A stretch of 64,000 nucleotides of DNA from positions 9,026,348 through 9,090,347 of the forward strand of contig RPFO01000041.1 in NCBI GenBank assembly GCA_009746045.1, read 5' to 3'. Positions 1-9,737 of the stretch are shown here, piece by piece. The first letter of the stretch is position 1; each line of letters begins with the position of its first letter. The position numbers and the translations under genes were made by a program. The notes under the pieces are model-generated. The model searched no databases. It saw only the letters and a list, made by a program, of their open reading frames with translations, and was not told where the DNA came from. Source of the stretch: Mesostigma viride (Eukaryota > Streptophyta > Mesostigmatophyceae > Mesostigmatales > Mesostigmataceae).

Positions 1-461
1 AGGGTAGGACCAAGAAGCAGGGGGATAAAAGGGAACTGCACTAGGGCGCCCAGAAGGGCCGACAGGGGCAGAGGTACGACCCATGTGAACAGCAGGGATG
101 GAAGGCACAGAATGGGGAGGGGGCCTAGAAGCATTGTCAGGGAGTGAGGACCTAATATTGAGGGTTGAGCCAAGGTCGCAGGAGGGGCAGGGGCCTGGTT
201 CAGGGTAAAGGAGGGGTCATCACTAAATCTGACATGCATACGTTGTTCATAGGTAGGAGGGGTAATTGAGGGACGACGGCGACCACCAGTAACAGGAGAA
301 GGAGGTGAGGTACGCAGATTACCTTGAGGAGTGAGATGGTGCACCGTTTCCAAAGAGTCCCGTCGGTTACCACGAGTATTGTTATCGTTATTAGTAGTAT
401 TATTAGTAGTAGTAGTAGTATTGGTAGGTATAGGCGACATATCTCCACCCACTGGATCCAT
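1..461 (-). pseudogene. gypsy-2 gag N-terminal part (runs off window)
   Basis: Minus-strand frame that starts at an ATG ending at 461 (MDPVGGDMSPIP...) and stays open to the window edge. The N-terminus is rich in Thr, Asn, Pro and Ser, with a run of (ACT)n/(AAT)n codons. Around position 135 a second frame gives a more Pro/Ser-rich gag-like reading, which suggests a frameshift. It lies 124 bp downstream of the hybrid-binding ORF at 586-978. That is the same order as ORF0 then gag in the intact chromovirus at 43376-46090, so I infer it is the gag start of a second gypsy element. No CCHC knuckle is within the window. Confidence 0.5.
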
Positions 462-585
462 CTTTTAATTAAGTAAAGGAAAGAAAACAACAAACGTTGC
501 CTTAAGAAAGGAATAGGAATCTGAATTGAAGCAATAAAGGAAGAAGGAAAAACCTTGAATGTCTTAAGCAAAGAAACAATTAAAA

Positions 586-978
586 TCAATCCTTTTTAAC
601 CACAGTAATGGATAGGGAACCAAACTCTAAGGTGAGAGGAGTATCTGAGGTAGATGAGGATGCAGCCCGTTTAGGGGGGGAAGAAGGAGGAGTAGCAAAA
701 ACTAAGGCTTCTACTGGAGGACGACCATGAGGAATAGAACGTACATGCAGGCCTAAATCTGATTCACTATGGTCTATCAGGAATTGCTGAGCTTCTTCAA
801 AGGTAACAAATTTCTTATACCTAACTACGTTATATGTACGGTTTTGCACTATCTTCCTAGCATCTGACCAAGAAAGGAAAATGGCTGACCATTGAGGGGT
901 AATAACTACGTAATATTTGGCTAAGCTATTGTCACTGGACGAATGGGAAGGAGCAGTAAAAACACGACGCTGGCTCAT
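586..978 (-). CDS. gypsy-2 ORF0, RNase H1 N-terminal (viroplasmin-type) hybrid-binding domain protein
   Basis: Intact 130-residue frame beginning MSQRRVF. Residues about 20-67 (KYYVV...SWSDARKIV...YKKFVTFEEAQQFL) match the pattern of the small domain at the start of eukaryotic RNase H1 and of the caulimovirus viroplasmin family, which binds RNA/DNA hybrids: YYVV, a central S-W, then a YKKF...EEA..FL helix. No RNase H catalytic domain follows; the tail is Ser/Pro rich (PPSSPPKRAASSS). The same kind of ORF precedes gag in gypsy-1 (43376-43801). Inference: an accessory protein that handles hybrids during reverse transcription. The domain call is by motif only. Confidence 0.72.
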   Translation of the reverse strand: MSQRRVFTAPSHSSSDNSLAKYYVVITPQWSAIFLSWSDARKIVQNRTYNVVRYKKFVTFEEAQQFLIDHSESDLGLHVRSIPHGRPPVEALVFATPPSSPPKRAASSSTSDTPLTLEFGSLSITVVKKD

Positions 979-2082
979 GGTAACGCACCTGGTGGGTCTT
1001 GTGGCGTCACGCTAGAAGAAGGAGTAGGCGACTTATCTGGGCGATCTGGAGCACCGAAAGCAGCATGAGGGCGGAATAGTCCAGCGCTCGTCCTAAAATC
1101 AGCGACCGAATAGTCCAGCTCTCGTCCTAAAAGCAGCGACCCGTATCTCTGCGGGTGCGGCCGTCTAATAAAACAGCAGCACGAAGGAAAAAGGTGTAGT
1201 CTACCACGACGCTACTCGTCGCACTGTTGCCGACCAAACAATTATCCTCTATCTACGACAGGAAGAAAACTTGTGCAGGAAAACAAAGCGAAGGAGCTAT
1301 CTACGAAAGGGTTTATCCGCTACGAGCAGGTCTAGCATCTAGGCAGATCGTGTCCCGAACCGGGCAGCACTACTCCCCCAGCTTGACGGCGACCCGCCCA
1401 TTACCTGTCAAGAAAGTGTCGTCTTCGTATCCCTGGACGCGGAAGGGTTCTTGCAAAGGCGTATGTGACAAAGGACCGTCGTCTCGTTCTCTACCTACGA
1501 AAGTTCCTCCGGAACCATTGTTACGTCCTAAACTTCTACCTCCACCTCTACCTCTACTGGGCCTGATACTACCTAAATTGGTCAGGCCTCCTCTACTCAA
1601 ACCCCTAGCGAAAGACGAACGAGATGGAGCTGATCTCAATGCATTCACGTATGTGTTGCTATAATACGCCATACAACCATTTACCCGAACCCGTTTATTC
1701 CAGGAATAGAGGAAGGAAACACACTACACTGCCATGACCCAAGCCTATATGTGTTAATTCATTTAACACACGCCGAGTGACCACACGAGGGGTAGAACGT
1801 GCATAAATGGTCACAAACGGTCCAAAATGCTCGGGCCGACCTGGCCCTCGCCTAAAGATAGACAGACAGATGCACGGTGCACGCTGGTCCACTACATTCT
1901 ACCAAAGGATAAGGACCACTAGTAAAGTACGCGGCGCGGCGCCCCAAAAGCACCCACTGTACCACAGTACTGTGACGAGGACAATAGTGTCCCAGTTGGA
2001 ACTACACGTAAATCTAGGAACAACCGAGGCAAAGGACCTAATTTACGTCCGTAACTACAACGAATTGTTACGCGACGTAACA
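979..2082 (-). mobile_element. gypsy-2 5' LTR and leader (boundaries tentative)
   Basis: On the minus strand, copia-3 coding sequence stops at about 2083. A TGTTACG start follows (2082 downwards), resembling the TGTTACGG start of the gypsy-1 LTR. An AATAAA-like signal lies near 1705 and a possible ...CAACA end near 1648, so the LTR may be about 435 bp. The leader from about 1647 to 979 holds a 100-residue Gly/Arg-rich frame (1672-1370) of doubtful status and a 34-bp tandem duplication at about 1078-1140 (cgtcctaaaa...cagcgacc). The second LTR is outside the window, so the ends cannot be confirmed. Confidence 0.35.
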
Positions 2083-2152
2083 GGGACAACAGGATCTGCT
2101 GCTATTTGTGGCTGTTCCTGAGATGAGGGAGGAGCGACCTGCTGCTCATCCA
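2083..2152 (-). pseudogene. copia-3 pol fragment left of the PAT-like element
   Basis: A 70-bp stretch reading MDEQQVAPPSSQEQPQIAAD on the minus strand. It lies directly across the PAT-like element from the copia-3 frame that ends at 17401 and is the continuation of the linker after copia-3 integrase. It is cut on its other side by the gypsy-2 LTR start at 2082. Confidence 0.5.
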
Positions 2153-2404
2153 TTGCTGAGCTCTTGCTCAATTTATCTGTGGAGTCTGAGCGAGCTGGGA
2201 ATGCTTTGCCGTACAACAGTCTTGTTGTAGTCCAACAAAGTGTACGCTGGCAGATACACGGGCTCCTACTAGTGCGATACTGAAGTTGGCGCGGCGCCTT
2301 AGAAATGAAGGCGCGGCACCGCTTTTCGGTCGGCCAACGTAGGCAGCCCTGGTGGATTCTGCCAAAGGGTGGCTTCCCCGTTTGCGGGAAGCAGTTTTTT
2401 GCCT
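2153..2404 (+). repeat. PAT-like split direct repeat, copy A1
   Basis: A 252-bp block starting ttgctgagctc and ending gcagttttttgcct. It matches 16928-17179 with only a few substitutions. It forms the left end of the element. Confidence 0.9.
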
Positions 2405-2480
2405 GACTCCATAGACGCACCACGGGGCGCTGGCCACGCAGGGGAGTTTGTTGTTGGCCACGCAGGACGGCTGGTAAACC

Positions 2481-2929
2481 ATGACCTCATTGTCGGCGCC
2501 ATACAAATCATGGCTGCAGGATCTAAAGCGCAAGGCACCGATTGGATCGACACCAAAACAAGTAGCTGTAGCTGCCAAGGAACTTCTTGGAGAGCAGTGG
2601 GTCGAGCAGATCGCCCTACTTACCAAAGCCAGGGCGACCAACTGCGAAACGGCATTAAAGGAGCAGGGTTTTGTGATCGACAGGGAGCCCGACGAAGATC
2701 TTGCGCTAGCTATAGCGGAGAATCTGAGGGAATGTTACGACAGGGAGGAAGTAGCAGCAAGCCTGGTGCATCCAACTGGGAGTGTTCCCCCCCCAGGGAC
2801 AGCGGAGGCGGGCGGTTCTGGCGACGAGGCGAGGCAGGGCGGGCGGGAAGAGGGGGCGGCCGCCGCCCAAACTTCCGGGGCGGCGGAGGGGGACGTGGAC
2901 GCCCTGGACGCGGAGGTGGGGAGGGTGGT
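2481..2929 (+). pseudogene. PAT-like gag, first part (interrupted by copia-1)
   Basis: ATG at 2481 (MTSLSAPYKSWLQDLK). About 150 residues, helical and charged in the first 100, then Gly/Ala/Glu rich, ending ...DALDAEVGRV at the copia-1 TSD. Removing copia-1 with one copy of GTGGT restores the frame exactly into VGLGVGPVGPAGG at 11382 onwards, which proves that both pieces are one gene. Position before RT marks it as the gag-like ORF1; I see no zinc knuckle in it. Confidence 0.8.
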
Positions 2930-3571
2930 AGTTAGCATTTTGGGCAACCAATATGCTAAATGGATGCAGTTTGGAAAGACCTTTCCAACGCCGTGCTGAC
3001 CGCCTGAAACAGACAAGGGACGAGAAAGATACGAGGTCCCGAAGTCCTAGCCGTCCGTGGCCGACTAGGGTGCAGTCCTCTGGTATAGTGGACAGGACAC
3101 GTGGCAGGCCGTGCCTGCACAGGCTTAGCCTGACTATCACGTGACTGTGGTCCACATAGACCAGGAGGAACAGCAGCCTGTGACTGGTGGGGTACTGGAG
3201 CTGGCACAGGACTGCAAGGATACTAGACCTTGCAGGCTTGTGACAGGTCCTGTACTTCCTAGGTTGCAGAGTCTAGCCAGTTCGTCCTGGCTCTGCACTG
3301 ATGCCAGTGGACGTTGAGGATTTGCTTGCACGCCTGCACGTGCCTCGTCACGCCGATGGGAACGAGGAACAACACAAAGGATATAGCTTGGTCATGGGGA
3401 TGACCAGCTATCTTGGCAAGCACGAACCGAGGCTCCCACATTGGACGTGGAAACGCTCACCGTGGTCGTGGCTTGGTGCACGGGTTAAAAGGTTGCTGTC
3501 CTGCAACTTTGGCTCATCCCGTTGTGCGCGTGAAAGACCAGGAGCTCACGCTCTGGCTTTGGTTGTTAACT
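2930..3571 (+). repeat. copia-1 5' LTR
   Basis: 642 bp, matching 10738-11381. Begins AGTTAGCATTTTGGG and ends TTGTTAACT. The short terminal inverted repeat is AGTTA/TAACT. The bases just after it (cgtattattgc) are the place expected for a primer-binding site; I could not assign a tRNA. Confidence 0.92.
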
Positions 3572-3601
3572 CGTATTATTGCATTCCTGTTGCGGGGTTT
3601 C

Positions 3602-4759
3602 ATGTCGGCCGAAGCTCGGGTTGAAACACCTGAGTTGTCTTCTCCCAGTCGCGAAGCTGCACCAGAGCCGCAGGCGCGCGAGAGCTCTTTCTATCCCTAT
3701 ACTCATCGATCCAACGCCTCCACCTTCGTGCAAGCGGCATACGTTGCGCGGGGGCTTGCGGAGGGTGGCTGGGTGGCTGTGTTTGGAAACGCAGCAGGGC
3801 CGTCGGCGAACGACCCGGTGGTGATGAGGATCCGGGCGACAACGTCGCCAGGAGAAACAGGGAGAGTGTGCACGGAGCGTCTCGTAGGCATACGAGACGA
3901 GATAGCTTCGTTGATTTATAGTCTGGAAGTTGCGTACCAGGGCGGGCACGTGACCATTCAGGCGCTCGACTTGGCACGAAAAACGCTGAGTCAGCTGGTG
4001 GCCATCTGCTTAGGTGGTGCCAGGTTATATAACCACTGGGTGGCGACGAGCTCGTTGGGAGAGGGGACCGACGCGTCGCACATAATTCGGGACGCGCAGA
4101 CGCGCGAAGCGGACAACCCGTGGGATTCCGCCGAGGTGGTTGCTCAGACTTGTGAGCATTTGGTCAACATATTGATCCAGGAGTCGCGGGGGCACGCGGA
4201 TCACTGCATGGGTTATCACCACACGTCCGCCAGGCATCTGGTCGACCTTGGATACGCCAAGAGTACAGAGGGCGCCAGGGGCGACGGGGCCAACTGTGAC
4301 GGTAATCACCGGTCGAGAGGTCACCGACGAGGACGTCCACGAGCAGTTCGTGGACCGACCGACGGGCATCATAGCCAGGTCGTCGCAGCAGATCGACGAG
4401 GGCGACGGCACGAACGAGGGGTACTCCGCTCGGCGCAGAGCAGAGTTGCACATTCCGTTTGAGCCGGAGCACGACTTTGCTGAGATAGGTCGGGGGTCTC
4501 GCAACGACCGACGGGGTGGTGGTAGCAGGTGGGTCAGGAACCTTCAGTGGTATCGCCGGGGCAGTGCGCCCAGAGTGCCGGTGGAGCAGACAGCAGCCGG
4601 GAGGCCGCGGTGAGCCGTGTGCTTGGTCCTTACAACGCGGAGGAGGTCCGCGCAGTTCCTCGAGTGGGGACACCGGTGGCACGCACTGCACAAGAGCGTG
4701 AAGAGGAGGCAGCACCTGGAGAGCAGCCGACGGCCTCTTCAGGCAGTGCCAGCGCTTGA
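3602..4759 (+). pseudogene. copia-1 ORF-A, unknown protein upstream of gag
   Basis: Starts at ATG 3602 (MSAEARVETPELSS), 30 bp after the LTR. The coding-like frame runs to about 4245 in frame 2, shifts to frame 3 until about 4520 (TVTVITGREVTDEDVHEQF), then returns to frame 2 and ends ...TASSGSASA at 4759, so it was about 385 residues before two indels. The middle looks helical (VGIRDEIASLIYSLEVAYQ; ALDLARKTLSQLVAI). No family recognised. A gap of 52 bp containing tgtatataatg separates it from the gag start at 4813. It could be a separate accessory ORF or the N-terminal part of a long gag, as in copia-3, where an acidic/charged region also precedes the gag core. Confidence 0.5.
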
Positions 4760-4812
4760 GCCTGTTCTTCTTTGCCTTTCGCCTGTGTTGTTTTGTCGTC
4801 CCACTGTATATA

Positions 4813-6168
4813 ATGCCTCGTGGCAAACCGGGCGACGGCGACAAGGGCGAGGCGGAGGCACCGGCCGGGGAAAGCCAGGAGCCTAGGAAGGACAAAGAGC
4901 AGCTGGTGGGGGAGGCAATCCCTGCCAGCGACGGCGATGGGGGAAAGCGGCCAGGCAGCAAGAGACGGCACGAGGACTCGGTGGAGGAGGCGCGCAAGGT
5001 GCGGGCGACATGGCCATCTGATGCGATGACGGTGGCAAATGGGCAACCAGCCGTGGAGAAGCGTAAGAGGGACACCTCCGCTGACGGCAATGGTAAGAGG
5101 CTTCATGTGGATGTGCCCTCCCCTGCGCCTGCTGGCCCAAGTGGTGCTGTTGTTGTGACACCCACTGTGGTGGAGCCGGTGAAGGCGATGCCAGGGTCGA
5201 GGCCTCACATGAGTGCTGTCACTGTTATGAATGGACAAAAGCCTCTTAACCCACCATTAGCACAGGAAGCTTTAGACAAGTGGCTAGAGGACATGGAGCT
5301 GGTTGTGCTCTCCGTGGACCCCACTGTCAACCTAGTGCAAGTGTTTCACTCGTCCACATGCAACAGGGACTCATCAGAGCGTGTCAGGGAAAAGGCTAGG
5401 ACTGGTGTCAAGGATAAGCTAACCTGGGCACAGTTCCTGGATGGGTTGAGGGAGGAGTTCTCTGACAAGGTTCTCAACCTCACCAACTATTATAAACACC
5501 AGTATGACACCTTTGAGATAGTGGGCCCTGTGGCAGAGGAATGGGCTAGGCTCAACCGTATCAGGGACAAGGGGGCCAAGTATGGCTTCCTGGTCACAGA
5601 TAGGGCCTTGGCAGACTATTTCCTGGACCGTATGGGTTTGAGTGTGGATGGGAGGAACAGTGCCCGCATGTTTCTTAACCAGACTGATGGCTCCTTGCGT
5701 GCTCTGGAGCTTGTAATCCTCAGCATAAGGAAGCCAGATCCTGCCTGCAAAGCTATCCAGTCCCATGGCAGCAATGCCACCTCCGCTGTGCAGGGCCAAG
5801 GTGATGTCCCCGGGTACCCAGCCCGTGATGGGGCAAGGCCCAACAAGCGTAAGCGCTTCAGGCGCCAGAGGCAGGGGGCTCAGGGTGGCAAGGGTGCAGG
5901 TTCCCAAGGAGGGGTTGGGAGCCAGCAAGCTGGTGGTCAGCAGGGTAAGGGTGGCCAAGGGCAAGGCAAGGGCCAAGCTCAAGGCAACCAGGGCAAGCAG
6001 GGTGGGCAGTCTCAGGGAGGCCAGGGGAAGCCTGGCAAGGGTGGGGCTGGGTCTGGGAAGAAGGGTGGAGCATGCTTTGTGTGTGGCAAGGAAGGTCACT
6101 GGCGTCGTGAGTGTCCTGACAGGAAGGCCAAGCCTGCTGGGGCAGGGGGCCAGTCTGGGCAGCAGTGA
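4813..6168 (+). CDS. gag: copia-1 gag polyprotein with CCHC zinc knuckle
   Basis: ATG at 4813 (MPRGKPGDGDKGEAE), about 451 residues, ending at a TGA. An acidic/basic N-terminus (1-130) is followed by a helical capsid-like region (about 145-310; WLEDMELVVLSVDP, WAQFLDGLREEF), a long Gly/Gln-rich linker (about 350-415) and a zinc knuckle C-F-V-C-x4-H-x4-C (CFVCGKEGHWRRECPDR) near the C-terminus. Gag packages the element RNA into virus-like particles. This is the one copia-1 ORF that appears intact. Confidence 0.85.
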   Translation: MPRGKPGDGDKGEAEAPAGESQEPRKDKEQLVGEAIPASDGDGGKRPGSKRRHEDSVEEARKVRATWPSDAMTVANGQPAVEKRKRDTSADGNGKRLHVDVPSPAPAGPSGAVVVTPTVVEPVKAMPGSRPHMSAVTVMNGQKPLNPPLAQEALDKWLEDMELVVLSVDPTVNLVQVFHSSTCNRDSSERVREKARTGVKDKLTWAQFLDGLREEFSDKVLNLTNYYKHQYDTFEIVGPVAEEWARLNRIRDKGAKYGFLVTDRALADYFLDRMGLSVDGRNSARMFLNQTDGSLRALELVILSIRKPDPACKAIQSHGSNATSAVQGQGDVPGYPARDGARPNKRKRFRRQRQGAQGGKGAGSQGGVGSQQAGGQQGKGGQGQGKGQAQGNQGKQGGQSQGGQGKPGKGGAGSGKKGGACFVCGKEGHWRRECPDRKAKPAGAGGQSGQQ

Positions 6169-6216
6169 CTAGCTACATCATCCCCTGTAAATAGTCAATC
6201 ACCCCTTGGGGAAGGT

Positions 6217-6760
6217 GTGCTGGATGTACATAAGGATGGGGGTGTGCCCCTTGTGCAGCACCAAGGGTGTAAAGATGTTGTTCTTCCACTGGATTGCAAT
6301 AACAATGCTGCAGCTGAATTCCCTATGCCTCATGCAGGTGGTGGGTCTCCAGCAGGTGCTGGCCTGGAGGGCCAAGGGACCTTGCTGGAAGGGCCTGGAG
6401 CGGTCCAGGGTGCAGGGCCTGGCTTGGGGCGTCAGGATGGCCTGCAGGGAAGCCCTGGAACCTCAGGAGTGGATCATGTGTCCCCACACACGGTTCAGAC
6501 GTCTCGCCAGGTCAGTACTGAGAGAGTGCTGAGCTATGCTGAGGCTGGCCATAGGTTGCATCACATGTTTGGGCATTCTGGGCAGGCAGCAATGTTTGCT
6601 TGGAAGCTAGGTAGGGAGCCTTTGTGGGAGGCTGCCAGGCTGCTGCTGAGAACTGTGGTTGCCAGGAGAATGCTGTTCACCCACCTCAGTCCCATGCTAG
6701 GGAGCCTGCTAGGGAGCGTGGCGACATCCAGATGGATATCCAGCATATCAGGGGCTTGTA
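6217..6760 (+). pseudogene. copia-1 pre-integrase and start of integrase core
   Basis: The frame carries YAEAGHRLHHMFGHSGQAA, the GAG-pre-integrase histidine region (H...H) of copia elements. The paired cysteines of the HHCC zinc site are not seen, so there is probably a deletion or frameshift here. Near 6725-6772, read across a frame change, is GDIQMDIQ...GVDRFSRYR, the region with the first catalytic Asp of the DDE core. The 350 bp between the gag stop and this region contain no D-T-G-type protease motif or ILG block in any frame. Confidence 0.65.
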
Positions 6761-6772
6761 TATATTGGTGGG

Positions 6773-8125
6773 GTGGACAGGTTCAGTAGATACAGGCTGA
6801 TAGACGTTCTGCCTGGTATGCAGGAGCACCACTTGTTGTTGGGTATGAAGGCCCTGATCCCAGGCTTTGGGGTGTGCAAGAGTGTGCAGGCAGACTTGCA
6901 GTTTGACTGTTTGCTCAAGCATCAGGACCAGCTGCCTTGTAAGCTGGTAGTAGTCCCCAGGGAGAGTCATGGGCAGCAAGGGGCTGTAGAGAGATCCATA
7001 CGTGAAGTGAAGACAGTGGTGCTAGCAGCAGAGTCAGTGCCACTTGTGGCATCTGCCTTAGAGAGGGCAGCCTGGTGTAAGGGGATAGAAGAGCAGCTGA
7101 ACCACAGGGTTAACTATTACTTTGATGGTGTGGCTGTCTCTCCCCTGGCCCTGCAGTATAGCTTGTTGCCTGAGAACGTGGTGCAGGCCAGTCTTAGGAA
7201 GGCAGATAGGTTATTTGCCCAGCTGAGACGTAAGGACAAGAACTGGAATGTGCTGAGGCCTCAGGTGGGGCTGAAGGTCAGGATGTGGAAGGAACCATCT
7301 ATTCCAGGCAAGCGGGGGAAGTGGCAGGATGGGGTTGTCACTCGTGTGGAAGAAGCTAACAGATCTTGCCTGGTGGCTTTGGAAAAGGATCCAAGGCACG
7401 TGTACAGGTTGTCCTGGGCTCATGTCAAGGAAAGAAGGCCACATGCAATCTGGCCTGCAGACGGGCCAGGCCCTCCCAGCTGGGTTGAGGAGCCAGGCCA
7501 GAGCCAGGCAGCAGCAGCTAACAATCCTCTGGTGGTGGATGATGGTCTGTCCCTGCTGGAAGATGACGAGCAGGAGGAGGCTGCTGAAGCAACTGTCACA
7601 AGGCCAGAGGGGACGGGGCAGCCACCTAAGGCCCGGGGGCCTCTCATGGCGGACGTCATCCGAGCACTCATGCGCAGCAAACATGATCCCAAGGTATCCA
7701 AGCTCACGGGGTGGGGGTCGTGCTGGGCAGCTACAATGGAGGTAGATACCAACTCACAGGTGTCTGTCATCAGGGAAGAGGATGCTGTAGGCTTACAGAT
7801 GTCCCATCCCAGTTGCCTTGCTGTGTCTGATTTCTCAGGAAAGGTGTCCATGAAGATCCTTGGGGAAGTGAGTGTGCCTATCTTAGGGGTGCCCACCACG
7901 TTCTGTGTGGTAGAGGGCTATCAGGGGCCTGCCATTCTGGGTCAGAACTTCTTGTGCATGCCAGGGGTTACTTTGACCTCTGATGAGTTGGCACTAGAAG
8001 GCAGGGGCAGCCTCCCCCTTGAAAGATATCACTATTCCCAGGGTCTTGCAGTGGCGGTGAAGGCTGTTAGGAGTCAGCCAGCTGAGGGTCCTCAAGGTCA
8101 GGAGCCCATAGCTGAGGACTGTTGA
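6773..8125 (+). pseudogene. copia-1 integrase (C-terminal two thirds) fused to retropepsin-like protease
   Basis: 450 residues in one frame. Integrase: DRFSRYRLIDVLPG, a second catalytic Asp region (VQADLQFDC), the Glu region (QQGAVERSIREVK), then a C-terminal module GKRGKWQDGVVTRV...VYRLSWAHVK like the GPY/F fold of gypsy integrases. After an acidic linker comes a retropepsin-like domain at residues about 315-410: VDTNSQVSVI (Asp at residue 325, nucleotides 7745-7747) through PAILGQNFL. The normal D-T/S-G triad reads D-T-N. Having INT and PR in one unbroken frame shows that the order is original to this element and not a later join. Confidence 0.78.
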
Positions 8126-9737
8126 TAATCCCAACCACCTTTGATCCAAGGCAGTTAGGGGTAAACAGGTACCAGATAGCTGCTCACAGTCCTATTCCCT
8201 GGCGCCAGCTAGTCGAGATGATGCAAAGCCCCAAGATGGCTAAGGCATGGACTCTTGGCTTTGTTGCTTCTGGGCATGAGTGGATAGTTTCCAACTGTGC
8301 AGAACCTGTGGATGAGCTGCCAGAAGTTCACCAGCTGCTCAGATTGATGTTTGTCCTCAAGCTCAAGGAGGTAGATGGTGTCCAGGTGCCACATGTCAGA
8401 CCAGTTGTAACCGAGTATCATGGCACTGGCCAGTTGTTAGATGAGGAGCTCTATACTCCAGGGATGCTGCATGACACGTGGAGGATTCTGCTGTGTATAT
8501 TTCTGTCTTTTCTGGTTAAGGGTGTGCCCTATAGCTCTGTGCTGATTGATTTCAAGAGGGCTTTTCTCAAGGGTGACCAAGATCAGGCTAGGCAGACTTG
8601 GAGAGATATCCCTCCTTTCTTTGTGACTGTACCTGCTGTATGGAGAGCAGAGATAAAGGCCAGGTACCTGAGAATTCTGAAAGGGTTGGAAGGTCTCAGG
8701 TCCAGTCCCATTATCTGGAGAAAGAGCCTAGAGAAATTCTTGAAGAATACTTGTGGGTTTTCTGTGTCTCCAGTGGATCCCTGTTTGTTCCAAGGGTCCA
8801 CAATGGCCTTCCTGTCTTTGCCTCACTGCATGGTGATGACCTGCATCTCATAGGTCCACCAGACTGGGTTGAGGCTGTCTTGGCTAAGATCCAGAAGCGG
8901 TTTGAGCTGGGTAAGATACAGCACATGGTGGAGAATGAGCCTATGGTCTTCTGTGGCATGCAGGCTACGTTGTTCCAAGCCAAGGGCTCGTGGTTCATCA
9001 GGATGGAGGGTGGTAAGGACTACCCACAGCAGATTGTAGATGCATTGCAGGAGCCCATCACGCAGGCTAGGTGTGCTACCATCAGGGGCATGCTGGCATG
9101 GCTTGCAAGTATATGTGCCCCTGACTTGCTGGTTCTGAGTCGACTTACTGATTCCCAGCTGGTTGAGGTGGGTGCTGAGAGTGTGGTGCAGGCTGTCATG
9201 ATGTCTCCCCCTCTCATACTGGGTCCTGTGGATTTGTACAAGCCCCTTGACATGGTTCTCTATGTGGACAGTTCTATGGACAATAGGAAGGTCACAGAGG
9301 TCAGGGGCAGGGCAGCAGCATTAGTTACCCTGGAGCAAGATCACACCTCACTTGTTACCTGGTACAGTCGGTTGCAGAACAGGGTTACACCCAGCAGTGA
9401 TATTGCTGAGTGCAGGGCAATCTGTGAAGGGCTGCATACTGCTCTTTACTTGAGGGAGCTCTTCTACCAGCTATGTCAAGTGGCTTCCTGTAGGTTGCAG
9501 CTGCACACACTGGTGAGGACTGATAGCATGGGCATGGTGCAATTTGTGCACAGGCAGCTGGCCAGGAGCAGGGACCTTGACTACTTGTTGCTCAAGGAGA
9601 TGTCCTACCTAGCTCACATTGAACATGTGCCTGGTGTGGACAACCCTGCAGATGCCCTCACCAAGCTGGAGGAGAAGGCGGAGAGGCAGTACCCCCTGCT
9701 CCGTGGGCTCATGGACCCCTTACACGGGCGGCCATAG
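8122..9737 (+). pseudogene. copia-1 reverse transcriptase and RNase H (one frameshift)
   Basis: The frame from 8122 to 8853 holds RT fingers and palm (YSSVLIDFKRAFLKGD, like the copia D-x-K-x-A-F-L-x-G motif). A frameshift near 8770-8800 moves to the frame ending at 9737, with LHGDDLHLIG in place of the usual Y-V-D-D, then RNase H: LYVDSSMD, SDIAECRAICEGL, VRTDSMGM and the copia terminal signature VDNPADALTKLEE. Makes cDNA from the element RNA and removes the RNA strand. Not translatable as one protein now. Confidence 0.85.

Noticed and set aside
200-589. 129-residue Leu/Ile-rich minus-strand ORF resembling a membrane protein
   Set aside because: It is an off-frame reading of the gypsy-2 gag start; (ACT)n/(AAT)n codons read out of frame give the Leu/Ile run.
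1227-1664. 145-residue plus-strand ORF
   Set aside because: Pro/Leu-rich shadow of the minus-strand gypsy-2 leader; no motif or start context.
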